Below are positions 45,325 to 53,873 of a stretch of DNA of 64,000 nt, in pieces. Source of the stretch: Candidatus Aminicenantes bacterium UBA6072 (lineage in GTDB: Bacteria > Acidobacteriota > Aminicenantia > UBA2199); the NCBI GenBank assembly GCA_002436105.1, contig DIXU01000001.1, positions 62,001-126,000 of the forward strand, given 5' to 3'. Every line of letters starts with the position of its first letter. Position 1 is the stretch's first letter. Below the pieces are notes generated by a model. The model saw only the letters and a program-made list of their open reading frames with translations, was not told the DNA's origin and made no database searches. Both the position numbers and the translations under genes were made by a program.

Positions 45325-46392
45325 ATGAGGGAGATCTCCTCCTTGACCCTGGTCCTGAGCGACAAGTGCAATTTTTCCTGCCCGTATTGTCCGCAGCAAA
45401 AAGGGAAAAACACGTTAAAGATAGAAGACATTCGTGATTTTCTGGATCTCCTGCGACCGCGCCTGGACCGAAAGGCATGGCTCGGGTTTTATGGCGGAGA
45501 ACCTCTGCTGAGCTGGCCTTTGGTGAAAAAAACAGTCGCTTATGCGGAGAAAAACTTCAAGGACAAGTTTCGCTTTTCCCTGACCACCAATGGTTCGCTG
45601 TTGGAAAGGGAACACGTCTTGTTTTTCAGGAAACACCGTTTCGATCTGCTCTTGAGCTACGACGGGCCGGCCCAGAAGAACCGAGACGCGAACAGCGTGA
45701 CCGCCGTGGAAGGGGCGTTGGATCAACTGAGGCGGCTCTATCCTGAAGGTTACGCAATCAACAGCGTCTTCACTCCGAAAACCGTGCCGCAGCTGGCCGC
45801 GAGCATGGAAGAACTGCTGCGCCAGGGCCACTCCCGCCTGCAATACGCCTTGGACGCATGTGCCCCATGGAAGAAAGCCGACCTGGCAATCCTCGAGAAG
45901 CAGCTGGAGCGATTCACGACGGTCTGCGCGCGGCAGCGGCAAAAAGCCGGCAAAGCGCCCCTGGAAAACCCCAACGACACGGACGGCAGGGGGATCTTCG
46001 CCTGCACGGCCGGCCGCGACCGCCTGGCCCTGCTTCCCGATCGCACCGTCTGGGGCTGCTACCTGTTCTACGACCTGCTGGGGCATTCCCGGCAAAACCC
46101 CGATTACGAGAAATACTGCTTCGGCGAACTGGAAGGCTTCATGGCCGGCTTCAAGAAAGGTTTCCCCGCTGTAACCGCCAATTATGCCGAGCTGCGCCAG
46201 GACTATTTTTTCAGTGAAAAGAAAGAGTTGTGCAGCCTGTGCGACGACCTGGAACGCTGCGCCGTATGCCCGGTCGTGGCCGCCCTGGCCACCGGCACGC
46301 TGGCCGTGATCCCCGATTGGACCTGCCAGCTGAAAAAGATCGCCCGCCGGGTTCAGGACAAGCCGGCAGCGCGAATGATCAACGGCGATTGA
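45325..46392 (+). CDS. Radical SAM/SPASM-domain protein
   Basis: A 355-residue radical SAM enzyme. Residues 14-22 hold the CxxxCxxC cluster motif CNFSCPYC; GFYGGEPLL is the GGE SAM-binding motif. The C-terminal part has seven cysteines spaced like a SPASM domain (Cys in IFACTAG, VWGC, then CSLCDDLERCAVC and a last WTC), suggesting extra Fe-S clusters as in peptide and sulfatase maturases. The target is not evident; no sulfatase is in the window. A small protein gene is transcribed divergently from the same 140-nt region. The ATG at 45325 fits a leaderless promoter. Confidence 0.85.
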   Translation: MREISSLTLVLSDKCNFSCPYCPQQKGKNTLKIEDIRDFLDLLRPRLDRKAWLGFYGGEPLLSWPLVKKTVAYAEKNFKDKFRFSLTTNGSLLEREHVLFFRKHRFDLLLSYDGPAQKNRDANSVTAVEGALDQLRRLYPEGYAINSVFTPKTVPQLAASMEELLRQGHSRLQYALDACAPWKKADLAILEKQLERFTTVCARQRQKAGKAPLENPNDTDGRGIFACTAGRDRLALLPDRTVWGCYLFYDLLGHSRQNPDYEKYCFGELEGFMAGFKKGFPAVTANYAELRQDYFFSEKKELCSLCDDLERCAVCPVVAALATGTLAVIPDWTCQLKKIARRVQDKPAARMINGD

Positions 46393-46417
46393 ATTTGTCA
46401 CGACAACGGTGTAAGAT
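46389..46417 (+). promoter_or_regulatory. Promoter of the CsgG-like gene
   Basis: TTGAAT (46389-46394), 17-nt spacer, TAAGAT (46412-46417), overlapping the stop codon of the radical SAM gene. Weak match. Confidence 0.35.
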
Positions 46418-46440
46418 AGGCTGAAATTTCAGGAGGACAC

Positions 46441-47169
46441 ATGAAGAAATCGCTGTTATCATTTTTGGCCCTGGCGCTGCTGTTCACCCTGCTCTCCCAG
46501 CCCCTGGCGGCCGCGGACGACGAGATACGCATCGGCGTGCTGCGTTTCACCAACCAGACCGCGGCCGGCTGGTGGCGGGGTTCGGTGGGCACGGAACTGC
46601 AGGACATGCTGGCTTCCGAGCTGGTGAGCACCAAGGCCTTCAGCGTGCTCGAGCGCAAGGAGATCGACGCCGTCCTGGGCGAGCAGGACCTGAGCGCCTC
46701 GGGCCGCGTCAGTTCCAGCACCAAGGTGAAGATGAAGAAGCTGAAGGGCGCCCAGTACCTGGTCGCCGGCACGGTCTCGGCCTACGAGGAAGACGTCTCG
46801 GGCCAGAAGGGCGGCGTGCGCTTCAAGGGCGTTTCCCTGGGGGGCAAAAAGAACAAGGCCTACATCGCCGTCGACCTCAAGGTCATCGATACCGAGACCG
46901 GCGAGATCGTCGACGCGCGCACCATCGAGGCCAATGCCAAGGGATCGGCCCTGGGCGCCGGGCTCAGCCTGCGCAACTTCTCGGTGGGCGGCGAGGATTA
47001 CAAACAAACACCCACCGGCAAGGCCATCCGCGCCTGCATCATCTACATGTCCGAATACCTTGAATGTTCCCTGGCCAAGGGCAGGGAGCACAAGTGCATG
47101 AAGAAATGGGATGCCATGGACAGCAAGCGCCGGGAAAAGACCAAGGGAGCCATCGACCTGGACGACTGA
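46441..47169 (+). CDS. CsgG/curli-assembly-like secreted protein
   Basis: A 242-residue exported protein. Signal peptide (residues 3-24, LAAADD), then a CsgG-type fold: IRIGVLRFTNQT, a segment with DMLASELVSTKAFSVLERKEIDAVLGEQDL, then AQYLVAGTVSAYEED and a run of strands ending in VDARTIEANAKG. There is no lipobox Cys at the cleavage site, unlike true CsgG. CsgG relatives act in secretion or as periplasmic scaffolds; no csg partners are nearby. AGGAGG SD 4-5 nt before the ATG. Confidence 0.75.
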   Translation: MKKSLLSFLALALLFTLLSQPLAAADDEIRIGVLRFTNQTAAGWWRGSVGTELQDMLASELVSTKAFSVLERKEIDAVLGEQDLSASGRVSSSTKVKMKKLKGAQYLVAGTVSAYEEDVSGQKGGVRFKGVSLGGKKNKAYIAVDLKVIDTETGEIVDARTIEANAKGSALGAGLSLRNFSVGGEDYKQTPTGKAIRACIIYMSEYLECSLAKGREHKCMKKWDAMDSKRREKTKGAIDLDD

Positions 47170-47184
47170 GCCGTGGCGGCGGGC

Positions 47185-47209
47185 GGCGCGGCGTGAATCC
47201 CGCCGCGCC
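47185..47209 (+). terminator. GC hairpin after the CsgG-like gene
   Basis: Perfect stem GGCGCGGCG / CGCCGCGCC with 7-nt loop, 15 nt after the stop. No T-tract follows, so it may not terminate on its own. It abuts the tRNA promoter. Confidence 0.4.
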
Positions 47210-47212
47210 CGC

Positions 47213-47241
47213 TTGACAGGAACCCTTTTTTAATATATAAA
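47213..47241 (+). promoter_or_regulatory. Promoter of tRNA-Val
   Basis: Perfect TTGACA (47213-47218), 17-nt spacer, TATAAA (47236-47241), 12 nt before the tRNA 5' end. Probably drives tRNA-Val, tRNA-Asp and ssrA together. Confidence 0.7.
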
Positions 47242-47253
47242 TGGGCTTGGGTT

Positions 47254-47326
47254 GGGCGGTTAGCTCAGCTGGTAGAGCATCGGTTTTACACGCCGGGTGT
47301 CAGAGGTTCAAGCCCTCTACCGCCCA
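47254..47326 (+). tRNA. tRNA-Val(TAC)
   Basis: Seven-bp acceptor GGGCGGT/ACCGCCC, D-stem GCTC/GAGC, anticodon loop TTTACAC giving TAC, T-arm AGAGG-TTCAAGC-CCTCT, discriminator A at 47326. The 3' CCA is not encoded, so a CCA-adding enzyme must exist elsewhere. Confidence 0.95.
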
Positions 47327-47345
47327 GGCTGACCATACATGGCGC

Positions 47346-47422
47346 GGGGTCGTAGTTCAGCTGGTTAGAACGCATGCCTGTCACGCATGAGGTCGCGAGT
47401 TCGAGTCTCGTCGGCCCCGCCA
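47346..47422 (+). tRNA. tRNA-Asp(GTC)
   Basis: Acceptor GGGGTCG/CGGCCCC with one G-T pair, D-stem GTTC/GAAC, anticodon stem CATGC/GCATG with loop CTGTCAC giving GTC, and a T-arm with TTCGAGT. Unlike the neighbouring tRNA-Val, the 3' CCA is encoded (47420-47422). Confidence 0.96.
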
Positions 47423-47433
47423 TTCCCCAGGCT

Positions 47434-47777
47434 GGGGGCGTAAAGGTTTCGACAGTCTTGATGAAGTTGAAGAGGCGAACTGAGCCGAGCACCTCAAAAA
47501 ACCGCTCAAAAAAAGAAACGCAAACAACTTTGCACTCGCAGCGTAAGTAACACGTTGCCGTCCCGGTCTTCCCCGCCCGCGGGAGGATCAGGGGCGTCAC
47601 TTTGCGGGCTAGCGCCGCAGGAAGCGCCTCCTGTCCTGCGGGGCGAAACTTAAAGAGGGCCGACGGCAGCCTATTTTGTTTGTTTTGACGGCTGCCGGCC
47701 GTATTTGAAACAAACTACGTTCGTAGGCTCTTCGATGGATTCTTGATTGGACGCGGGTTCGATTCCCGCCGCCTCCA
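47434..47777 (+). ncRNA. ssrA: tmRNA (ssrA)
   Basis: Trans-translation RNA that rescues stalled ribosomes. The 5' end GGGGGCGTAAAGGTTTCGAC and 3' end with GGTTCGATTCCCGC and CGCCTCC form the tRNA-like half. The resume codon GCA is at 47520 and the tag frame ANNFALAA ends at TAA 47544-47546. Several GC pseudoknot stems and the CCGACGGCAGCC / GGCTGCCGGCC pairing (about 47660-47700) follow. The 3' CCA is not encoded. Confidence 0.95.
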
Positions 47778-47798
47778 TGTGCCTTTCATACCAGCCCC

Positions 47799-48947
47799 AT
47801 GAAAAAAAGCATAAAGGCAGGCATTTTTTGCGCCGTCCTCCTGGTCGCCCCCCGGCTGCTCACTCCCATCGGCATCGATTTCCGCTCATTCGATCACGAG
47901 GGATACACCCGCGTCGTTTTTGAATCGGAGCGCTCGTTCGCCTACAAGGTGCGATCCCTTCCCGACCGCCTGGAAGTGAGCCTGGACGGCCGCGCCGATC
48001 TCCCCGCCCCCACGCTGGCCGTGCCCAATTCCCAGCTGCTCGAGCGCGTGACCTGCGAGCACCGGGGGGACGAGAGCGTGCTCACCGTTCATTTCAAGGG
48101 CGCCGCTGCGGTCAAGCAGAGCTTCATCCTGGAGAAGCCTTTCCGGGTCGTGTTCGACCTGGTGCGCAGCGAAAAGTCGCCGGAGCCGCCCCCGCAGACC
48201 CCCGTTGCCGAGGAGAAGAGCCAGCCCCGGGAGGAACCGCCGCCGGCGCCCCGGCCCCGGTCCATCGAGACGATCTGCATCGATCCCGGCCACGGCGGCG
48301 AGGACTTCGGGGCCATCGGCCGCTCCAAGCTGAAGGAGAAGGACATCACCCTGAAGATCGGCCTCAGGCTGAAGAAGCTGATCGAGTCCAAAACCGGCCT
48401 GCGCGTCATCATGACCCGCGACAAGGACAGCGAAGTCTCGCTGAACACGCGCGCCTCCATCGCCAACAACCAGCGGGCCCAGATGTTCGTTTCCATCCAC
48501 GTCAATTCCTCTTTCCGCAAATCGGCCTTCGGCTCCGAGACCTACTTCGTCAGCCTGCAGGCCACCGACCCCGAGGCCCTGGAGCTGGCCCAGAAGGAGA
48601 ACCAGAACGCCGAGGACCCCGGCGAGGCCATCCAGAACGACGAGTTGAAGATGATCCTCTGGAACATGGCCCAGACCGAGCATATCCGCGAATCGAGCAA
48701 GCTGGCCGAATACATCCAGAACGAGCTGAACGCGCTGCTGGGCACCCGCGACCGCGGCGTCAAGCAGGCGCCGTTCCGGGTGCTGATGCGCGCCGCCATG
48801 CCCGCCGTCCTCATCGAGGCCGTGTTCATCTCCAACGCCAGTGAGGAAAAAAAGCTGCAGCGCGAGGATTTCCTGGACAAGATCGCCCTGGCCATCTACA
48901 ACGGCATCAACAAGTTCATCTATCATTACAACAGCACCCTGAAATGA
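47799..48947 (+). CDS. N-acetylmuramoyl-L-alanine amidase (AMIN plus Amidase_3)
   Basis: Cleaves the MurNAc-L-Ala bond, probably during cell separation. The 382-residue exported protein has a signal peptide (residues 4-20), an AMIN-like domain (about 25-125, FRSFDHEGYTRVVFESE), a Pro/Glu-rich linker and a zinc amidase domain from residue 155 with IDPGHGGEDFGA, the second ligand Glu in LKEKDITLKI, VSIHVNSS and the catalytic Glu in AVLIEAVFISN. It begins 21 nt after ssrA and overlaps the GerMN gene by 4 nt. Confidence 0.93.
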   Translation: MKKSIKAGIFCAVLLVAPRLLTPIGIDFRSFDHEGYTRVVFESERSFAYKVRSLPDRLEVSLDGRADLPAPTLAVPNSQLLERVTCEHRGDESVLTVHFKGAAAVKQSFILEKPFRVVFDLVRSEKSPEPPPQTPVAEEKSQPREEPPPAPRPRSIETICIDPGHGGEDFGAIGRSKLKEKDITLKIGLRLKKLIESKTGLRVIMTRDKDSEVSLNTRASIANNQRAQMFVSIHVNSSFRKSAFGSETYFVSLQATDPEALELAQKENQNAEDPGEAIQNDELKMILWNMAQTEHIRESSKLAEYIQNELNALLGTRDRGVKQAPFRVLMRAAMPAVLIEAVFISNASEEKKLQREDFLDKIALAIYNGINKFIYHYNSTLK

Positions 48948-49519
48948 AAAAGAAGACGCGGACGCTCCTGGTCGTCGCCGTTGCCCTGCTGCTGCTCGCC
49001 CTGGCGGCGTTCCTGCTGCTGCGGAAGCAACCGGCCGGGTTCGAGCCCGGGCTGTTGAACCGCGGCGAGGAACACGGCGACGGCATCGCCGAATTCATCC
49101 GGGTGAAGCTTTTCTTTCTCAGCGAGACATCGCGCTATCTTCAGCCCGTCTATCGCGAGATCGAGGTCCCGGAGATCCGCGAGGAGCTGTACAGGAAGTT
49201 CATTTCCCTGCTGCTGGCCGGGGACGAAGCCCACATCACCCCGGTGCCGGGCGGCGTGCAGCTGCGCAGCCTGCATTTCCTGGGCGGCGGCGGAATGCTG
49301 CTGCTGGATTTCAGCGAATCCCTGGCCGGCTCTTTCCCGGGCGGCACGACGGCGGAGCTGGAATTCATCTATTTCATCGTCGACAACGTCTGCTACAATT
49401 TCCGCGAAATCAAGAAAGTCAAGTTTCTCATCGGCGGCAACGAGAGCAAGTCCCTGGCCGGCCACATCGACCTGGAAAGGCCATTCTTTCCCGATTTCTC
49501 CTGGCTCGGAGACCAGTGA
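48944..49519 (+). CDS. GerMN-domain protein
   Basis: A 191-residue bitopic protein: a transmembrane helix (residues about 7-26) and an extracytoplasmic GerMN-type domain with the family features VKLFFLSETSRYLQPVYREI, the LLAG...LHFLGGGGMLLLDFSESL block and FIVDNVCYNFREIKKVKFLI. GerMN domains are found in spore-cortex and lipoprotein contexts; function here unknown. Overlap of 4 nt with the amidase indicates co-translation and a wall-related role. Confidence 0.85.
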   Translation: MKKKTRTLLVVAVALLLLALAAFLLLRKQPAGFEPGLLNRGEEHGDGIAEFIRVKLFFLSETSRYLQPVYREIEVPEIREELYRKFISLLLAGDEAHITPVPGGVQLRSLHFLGGGGMLLLDFSESLAGSFPGGTTAELEFIYFIVDNVCYNFREIKKVKFLIGGNESKSLAGHIDLERPFFPDFSWLGDQ

Positions 49520-49580
49520 CCATGCCAAAGCCCGCCGTCCGTGAAGCGCGGGAACGATAAGCGCCCGCGAGGAGGCCGTC

Positions 49581-51551
49581 ATGCTGACCACTTTGGAGAA
49601 AGCCCTGTTCGTCGCCGCCGCGGCCCTGGCCATCGCCCTGGCCCTGTCCGAATTCCTTCGCAAGCTGCGCCTGATCCAGCTCGGCCGCAAGACCGACCGC
49701 TGCGACCGCCCCGGGCAGCGCCTGGCCCGCACGGCCGTGCAAGTGCTCTTCCAGCTCCCGGTCATCGCCCAGCGGCCGGTGAGCGGTTTATTCCACGCCT
49801 TCATCTTCTGGGGCTTCCTGGTCTTCCTGGGCGTCACCCTCAACCACGTCGCCGAGGGCTTCGCGCCGCAGTTCAGCCTGTTCGGCCACGGGGCGCTTCT
49901 CTCCGTCCTGCTGTTCGCGGCCAACCTCTTCGCCGGCCTGATCATCCTGGCCGTCGCCTATTTTTTCGTGCGCCGCTATATCGTCCGCGTCAAGAGCCTG
50001 GAGCGTCCTTCCTGGCAGTCGCTGACCGTCCTGTGCTTCATCTTCATCCTGATGGTCAGCTTCATCTACTACGAGGCCTTCAAGATGACTCTGCCGGGCG
50101 TGACGGCATACCCGGCCAACTTCCTGGCCAACCTGGCCTTCGCCGGGCTGCCCGCCGGCCTCGTTGCCTCCCCGCAGGTCGCCTGGGTGCGGGCCCTGTG
50201 GTGGCTGCACATACTGGTCATCATGGCTTTCGGCGTCTTCATCATGTATTCCAAGCACCTGCACCTGCTGGCCGGGCCGGTCAACCTGTTCTTCCGCAAC
50301 ACGGGAGTCAAGGCCGAGATTCCCGTGGTCGACCTGGAGGCGCAGGAGAAGTTCGGCACGCCGCAGGTGACCGACCTGACCCGCAAGGACCTGCTCGACC
50401 TCTTTTCCTGTGCCGAATGCGGCCGCTGCGACGACGTCTGCCCGGCATTCCAGTCGGGCAAGGCCCTTTCGCCCCGCACCCTGCTGGACAAGCTGAAGCA
50501 GCACCTGCTCGAAGCGGAGAAGGCGCTGCGCTCCGACCCGGCCGCGCTGAAGAAACTCCTCGGCGAGGTGGTCAGCGAGGAGGAAGTGTGGGATTGCACC
50601 ACCTGCGGCGCCTGCATGGAGGTCTGCCCCATGCTCAACGAGCACATCGCCAAGATCATGGGCATGCGCCAGTTTGCCGTGATGATGGAATCGCGCTTCC
50701 CCGATGAATTCCAGACCCTGTACCGCGGCCTGGAGAACCAGGGCAACCCCTGGGGCATCAACGCCGACAGCCGTCCCGACTGGGCCAAGGACCTGCAGGT
50801 GCCGCTCCTTTCCGAGAAGGGCGAGACCGATATCCTGTTCTGGGTGGGCTGCGCCGGGAGCTACGACCAGCACTCGCAGAAGATCAGCCGCTCGCTGGTC
50901 AGGATCATGCAGCGCGCCGGCTGTGATTTCGCCATCCTCGGCGGCGAGGAGACCTGCTGCGGCGACCCGGCGCGTCGCAGCGGCATGGAGTACCTGTTCC
51001 AGATGCAGGCCCGGCAGAACATCGAGACATTGGCCCGCCATCGCTTCCAGCGCATCGTCACCGCCTGCCCGCACGGCTACCACGTGCTGAAGAACGAGTA
51101 CCCCAAGCTGGGCGGCACCTTCCCGGTCATGCACCACAGCGAGCTGCTGCACGAGCTCCTGGAATCGGGCCGGATCCGGCTCAAGCCCGCCACAGGCTCC
51201 GCCGCCATGACGTATCACGATCCCTGCTACCTCGGCCGCTACAACGGCAACTACGGCATCCCCCGCCGCGTCCTGGAACGCCTGGCCGGCGGCCGGCTTC
51301 CGGAAATGGCCGCCAGCGGCAAGACCAGCTTCTGCTGCGGCGCCGGCGGCGGCGGCATGTGGAAAGAGGAAAAGAGCGGCCGGCGCATCAGCCATTGCCG
51401 GCTGGAACAGGCGCAGGAAACGGGTGCCGGGACGGTCGTCACCGCATGCCCCTTTTGCTCCATCATGTTCCACGATGCCATCGCCGAGACCGGCCGCGAA
51501 GAGATGAAGACGCTCGACCTGGCCCAGGCCATCGAGGAGTCGCTGGCTTAG
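49581..51551 (+). CDS. Membrane-bound (Fe-S) oxidoreductase, HdrD/DsrK-like
   Basis: A 656-residue protein joining a membrane b-type module and an iron-sulfur reductase. The first about 235 residues have five to six helices with conserved His (SGLFHAFIFWGF, LNHVAEGF) as in NarI/HdrE-type subunits. Then follow two [4Fe-4S] motifs (CAECGRCDDVCP near 280 and CTTCGACMEVCP near 340) and two CCG domains (TCCGDPARRSG and FCCGAGGGGMW) that in HdrD bind a noncubane cluster. Electron transfer to a disulfide or quinone partner is likely; the donor is not evident. GAGGAGG SD before the ATG. Confidence 0.92.
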   Translation: MLTTLEKALFVAAAALAIALALSEFLRKLRLIQLGRKTDRCDRPGQRLARTAVQVLFQLPVIAQRPVSGLFHAFIFWGFLVFLGVTLNHVAEGFAPQFSLFGHGALLSVLLFAANLFAGLIILAVAYFFVRRYIVRVKSLERPSWQSLTVLCFIFILMVSFIYYEAFKMTLPGVTAYPANFLANLAFAGLPAGLVASPQVAWVRALWWLHILVIMAFGVFIMYSKHLHLLAGPVNLFFRNTGVKAEIPVVDLEAQEKFGTPQVTDLTRKDLLDLFSCAECGRCDDVCPAFQSGKALSPRTLLDKLKQHLLEAEKALRSDPAALKKLLGEVVSEEEVWDCTTCGACMEVCPMLNEHIAKIMGMRQFAVMMESRFPDEFQTLYRGLENQGNPWGINADSRPDWAKDLQVPLLSEKGETDILFWVGCAGSYDQHSQKISRSLVRIMQRAGCDFAILGGEETCCGDPARRSGMEYLFQMQARQNIETLARHRFQRIVTACPHGYHVLKNEYPKLGGTFPVMHHSELLHELLESGRIRLKPATGSAAMTYHDPCYLGRYNGNYGIPRRVLERLAGGRLPEMAASGKTSFCCGAGGGGMWKEEKSGRRISHCRLEQAQETGAGTVVTACPFCSIMFHDAIAETGREEMKTLDLAQAIEESLA

Positions 51552-51565
51552 AGAGACGGCGCCCA

Positions 51566-53800
51566 ATGAAGGAGACGACAAGGGATCGGGCCGGCAGCCT
51601 GCTCATCCTGGCCGGCTTCTCCTCCTTCCTGGCGTTCCTCCCCGCCGCCCTGCCCTGGCTGCTGCCGCCGCTGCTGCTCTTCCTTTTCTCCCGGCTGCGG
51701 CGACGCGGAAGCGTCGCCGCGTTCATGCCCTTCGCCTCGGGACTGCTCGCCTGGCCCATGCGGCTGTTCTACTGGGACCGGTTCGATCTTGCGCTGCGCG
51801 TGCGCAACCTGCTGGTGCTGGCCGTCCTGTTCGCCGTCTATCTCCTGGCCCGCAAAGGGCGCTGGCGGCGGCGCTTCCTGCGCCGCTTCAACTCCCTGGC
51901 CCTGAAAAAGCGGCTGCTGGCCGTTTTTATCGTCGCCGAGGCGCTGTTTGTCCTGGGATCCGCCCTCCTGACCCGCCGCGGTGTCGCCCTGGCCGGCGAC
52001 GAGCCCCACTACCTGGCCGTCAGCCAGTCCCTGGCCCGCGACGGCGACCTTAACGTCTTCAACCAATACTTCCGCGACGGCTACAAGGAGTTCCTCGACG
52101 TCAAGAAGCTTCCCGCCCACGGCACCTGGGGCCGGGGCTTCAAGAAGATCTACTCCTACCACCTGCCCGGCCTCTCCCTGACCCTGGTTCCCTTCTTTTT
52201 TCTCAAGCTTTCTCCGCCGCTGCTCTACTTCCTGATCCGCTCCTACCTGGGGCTGTTCGGCGCCGGCCTGGCGGTCCTGCTCTACCTGTTCGCCCTCCGC
52301 CTCTGGCGCTCGCGCAGCCTGGCCTTTTTCATCACCCTGGTGTTCACCCTGACCGCTCCGGTCTTCTTTTACTCCTTTCACGTCTTCCCGGAGGTCCAGG
52401 CCATGCTGCTGGTCCTGGGCGCGGTGTACATCCTGCTGTTCAAGGCCGGACCCGCACCGCCCCGCGTAGACGGGGCCGGCAACAACCGCGCCCTTTGGGC
52501 CGGCCTGCTGCTGGGCGCCGCCATTTTCTGGGGCGTCAAGTACGCACTCTTCATTTATCCCCTCACCCTGGGATTCTGCGCCGTGTGGCTGTGGCGCCGG
52601 CAGTACCGCCCCGCCCTGCTGCTGGCCGTCTTCCCCCTGTTTTTCCAGGCGCTGTTCTTCCTGTACCTTTACGGCGCCTATGGCACGCTCTCGCCCAACG
52701 CCGTGTATTACGGCATGCTCAGCCCAGAGCAATCGGCGGCGTTCTATGAAACCATCCTGAAACGGATCACCCCGCTCATGCGCTGGGAAACCCTGCTCGA
52801 CTATTTTTTCGACCAGCGCGACGGCCTGCTGCTCTACAATCCCTTCTATTTCTTCGCCTTGCCCGGGCTGCTGCTGGCCCTGAGGAACTTCCGCCGTTAT
52901 CGCCTGCACCTGCTCGTGTCGCTCCCCGCCATGCTCTTCATCTTCAACCATGCCTTCTCGACCATCCGCGCCGGCTATTGCCCCCAGGGGCGCTACCTGG
53001 CGCCCGCCGCCTGGGCGCTGATGCTCTTCGCCGTGATCTATTACCGGGAAAGCCGCAACCGGCCGTTCAAGAGGGCTTTCCTCACATTGCCCCTGGTTTC
53101 GCTGTTCGTCACCGCCTACCAGACCCTCGAGCCGTTCACCCTCTACCAACCCACCACCCATGACATGACGATCCGCACGGGCCTCATGTTCCAGAACTGG
53201 AGCAACAGCCGCATCGACCTGCCGGCGCTTCTCCCCTCCTTCATCAAGATCGATAACCGGGGATATCTGCCCAATGCCGTGTTCCTGGCGGTTATCATGC
53301 TGCTGACCGCGCTGGCACTGATCCCCTGGCGCGCAAGGATCGCGCGCCGGAGCGGCGGCATCGTCCCGCTGCTCGTTTTCCTGGGCATATTTTCCCTGGG
53401 CAGCCTTTTCCCCAGGCTGGATCGCTCCGCCCCCCGGCATCTGACCGGGCCTCGCGATCTGCCCAGCCGGATCTTTTTTGAGCCCGCGGCAACTGCCGGC
53501 GGCGAACCGGCCACCTGGATCATGCCCCCGGGACGCAGCCGGATGCGCATTGAATCCCTGGCGCCGCTGAAATCCCTCGCGCTGCGCCTGGAAAACCCCC
53601 ATGGCTCCGAACCGCTGCAAATGGCCGTCCTGCTCTTTGACGACGAGATCGGTGAACAGCGCTTGCGCCCGGGAGCTTCCGGCTGCCTGCTCCTGGACCG
53701 GCCGCGCTTCAAAAGGATCAAGGCCCGATATGGCTACCAGTTTGATCTGCGGGTTCGCGATGCCTCCCCGACATGGCGCCTGGGCCTTACGCTGCGCTGA
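51566..53800 (+). CDS. GT-C-like integral membrane protein (putative glycosyltransferase)
   Basis: A 744-residue protein with about twelve hydrophobic helices. After residue 140 comes GDEPHYLAVSQSLARDGDLN, whose acidic pair just after the first helices matches the catalytic loop of dolichyl-phosphate mannosyltransferase-type (GT-C) enzymes, followed by a LPGLSLTLVPFFFLKL helix. The last about 150 residues are a soluble domain with beta strands. It probably moves a lipid-linked sugar to an envelope acceptor. I used the ATG at 51566, 14 nt after the oxidoreductase stop. The AlgI/AlgX pair follows. Confidence 0.75.
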   Translation: MKETTRDRAGSLLILAGFSSFLAFLPAALPWLLPPLLLFLFSRLRRRGSVAAFMPFASGLLAWPMRLFYWDRFDLALRVRNLLVLAVLFAVYLLARKGRWRRRFLRRFNSLALKKRLLAVFIVAEALFVLGSALLTRRGVALAGDEPHYLAVSQSLARDGDLNVFNQYFRDGYKEFLDVKKLPAHGTWGRGFKKIYSYHLPGLSLTLVPFFFLKLSPPLLYFLIRSYLGLFGAGLAVLLYLFALRLWRSRSLAFFITLVFTLTAPVFFYSFHVFPEVQAMLLVLGAVYILLFKAGPAPPRVDGAGNNRALWAGLLLGAAIFWGVKYALFIYPLTLGFCAVWLWRRQYRPALLLAVFPLFFQALFFLYLYGAYGTLSPNAVYYGMLSPEQSAAFYETILKRITPLMRWETLLDYFFDQRDGLLLYNPFYFFALPGLLLALRNFRRYRLHLLVSLPAMLFIFNHAFSTIRAGYCPQGRYLAPAAWALMLFAVIYYRESRNRPFKRAFLTLPLVSLFVTAYQTLEPFTLYQPTTHDMTIRTGLMFQNWSNSRIDLPALLPSFIKIDNRGYLPNAVFLAVIMLLTALALIPWRARIARRSGGIVPLLVFLGIFSLGSLFPRLDRSAPRHLTGPRDLPSRIFFEPAATAGGEPATWIMPPGRSRMRIESLAPLKSLALRLENPHGSEPLQMAVLLFDDEIGEQRLRPGASGCLLLDRPRFKRIKARYGYQFDLRVRDASPTWRLGLTLR

Positions 53801-53873
53801 GCGCGCCCGGCGGGACGCATGGCCGTCCGGATGCGGCGGGTAAACCCATGAGCGACTCACTTGCGGGCACGAC

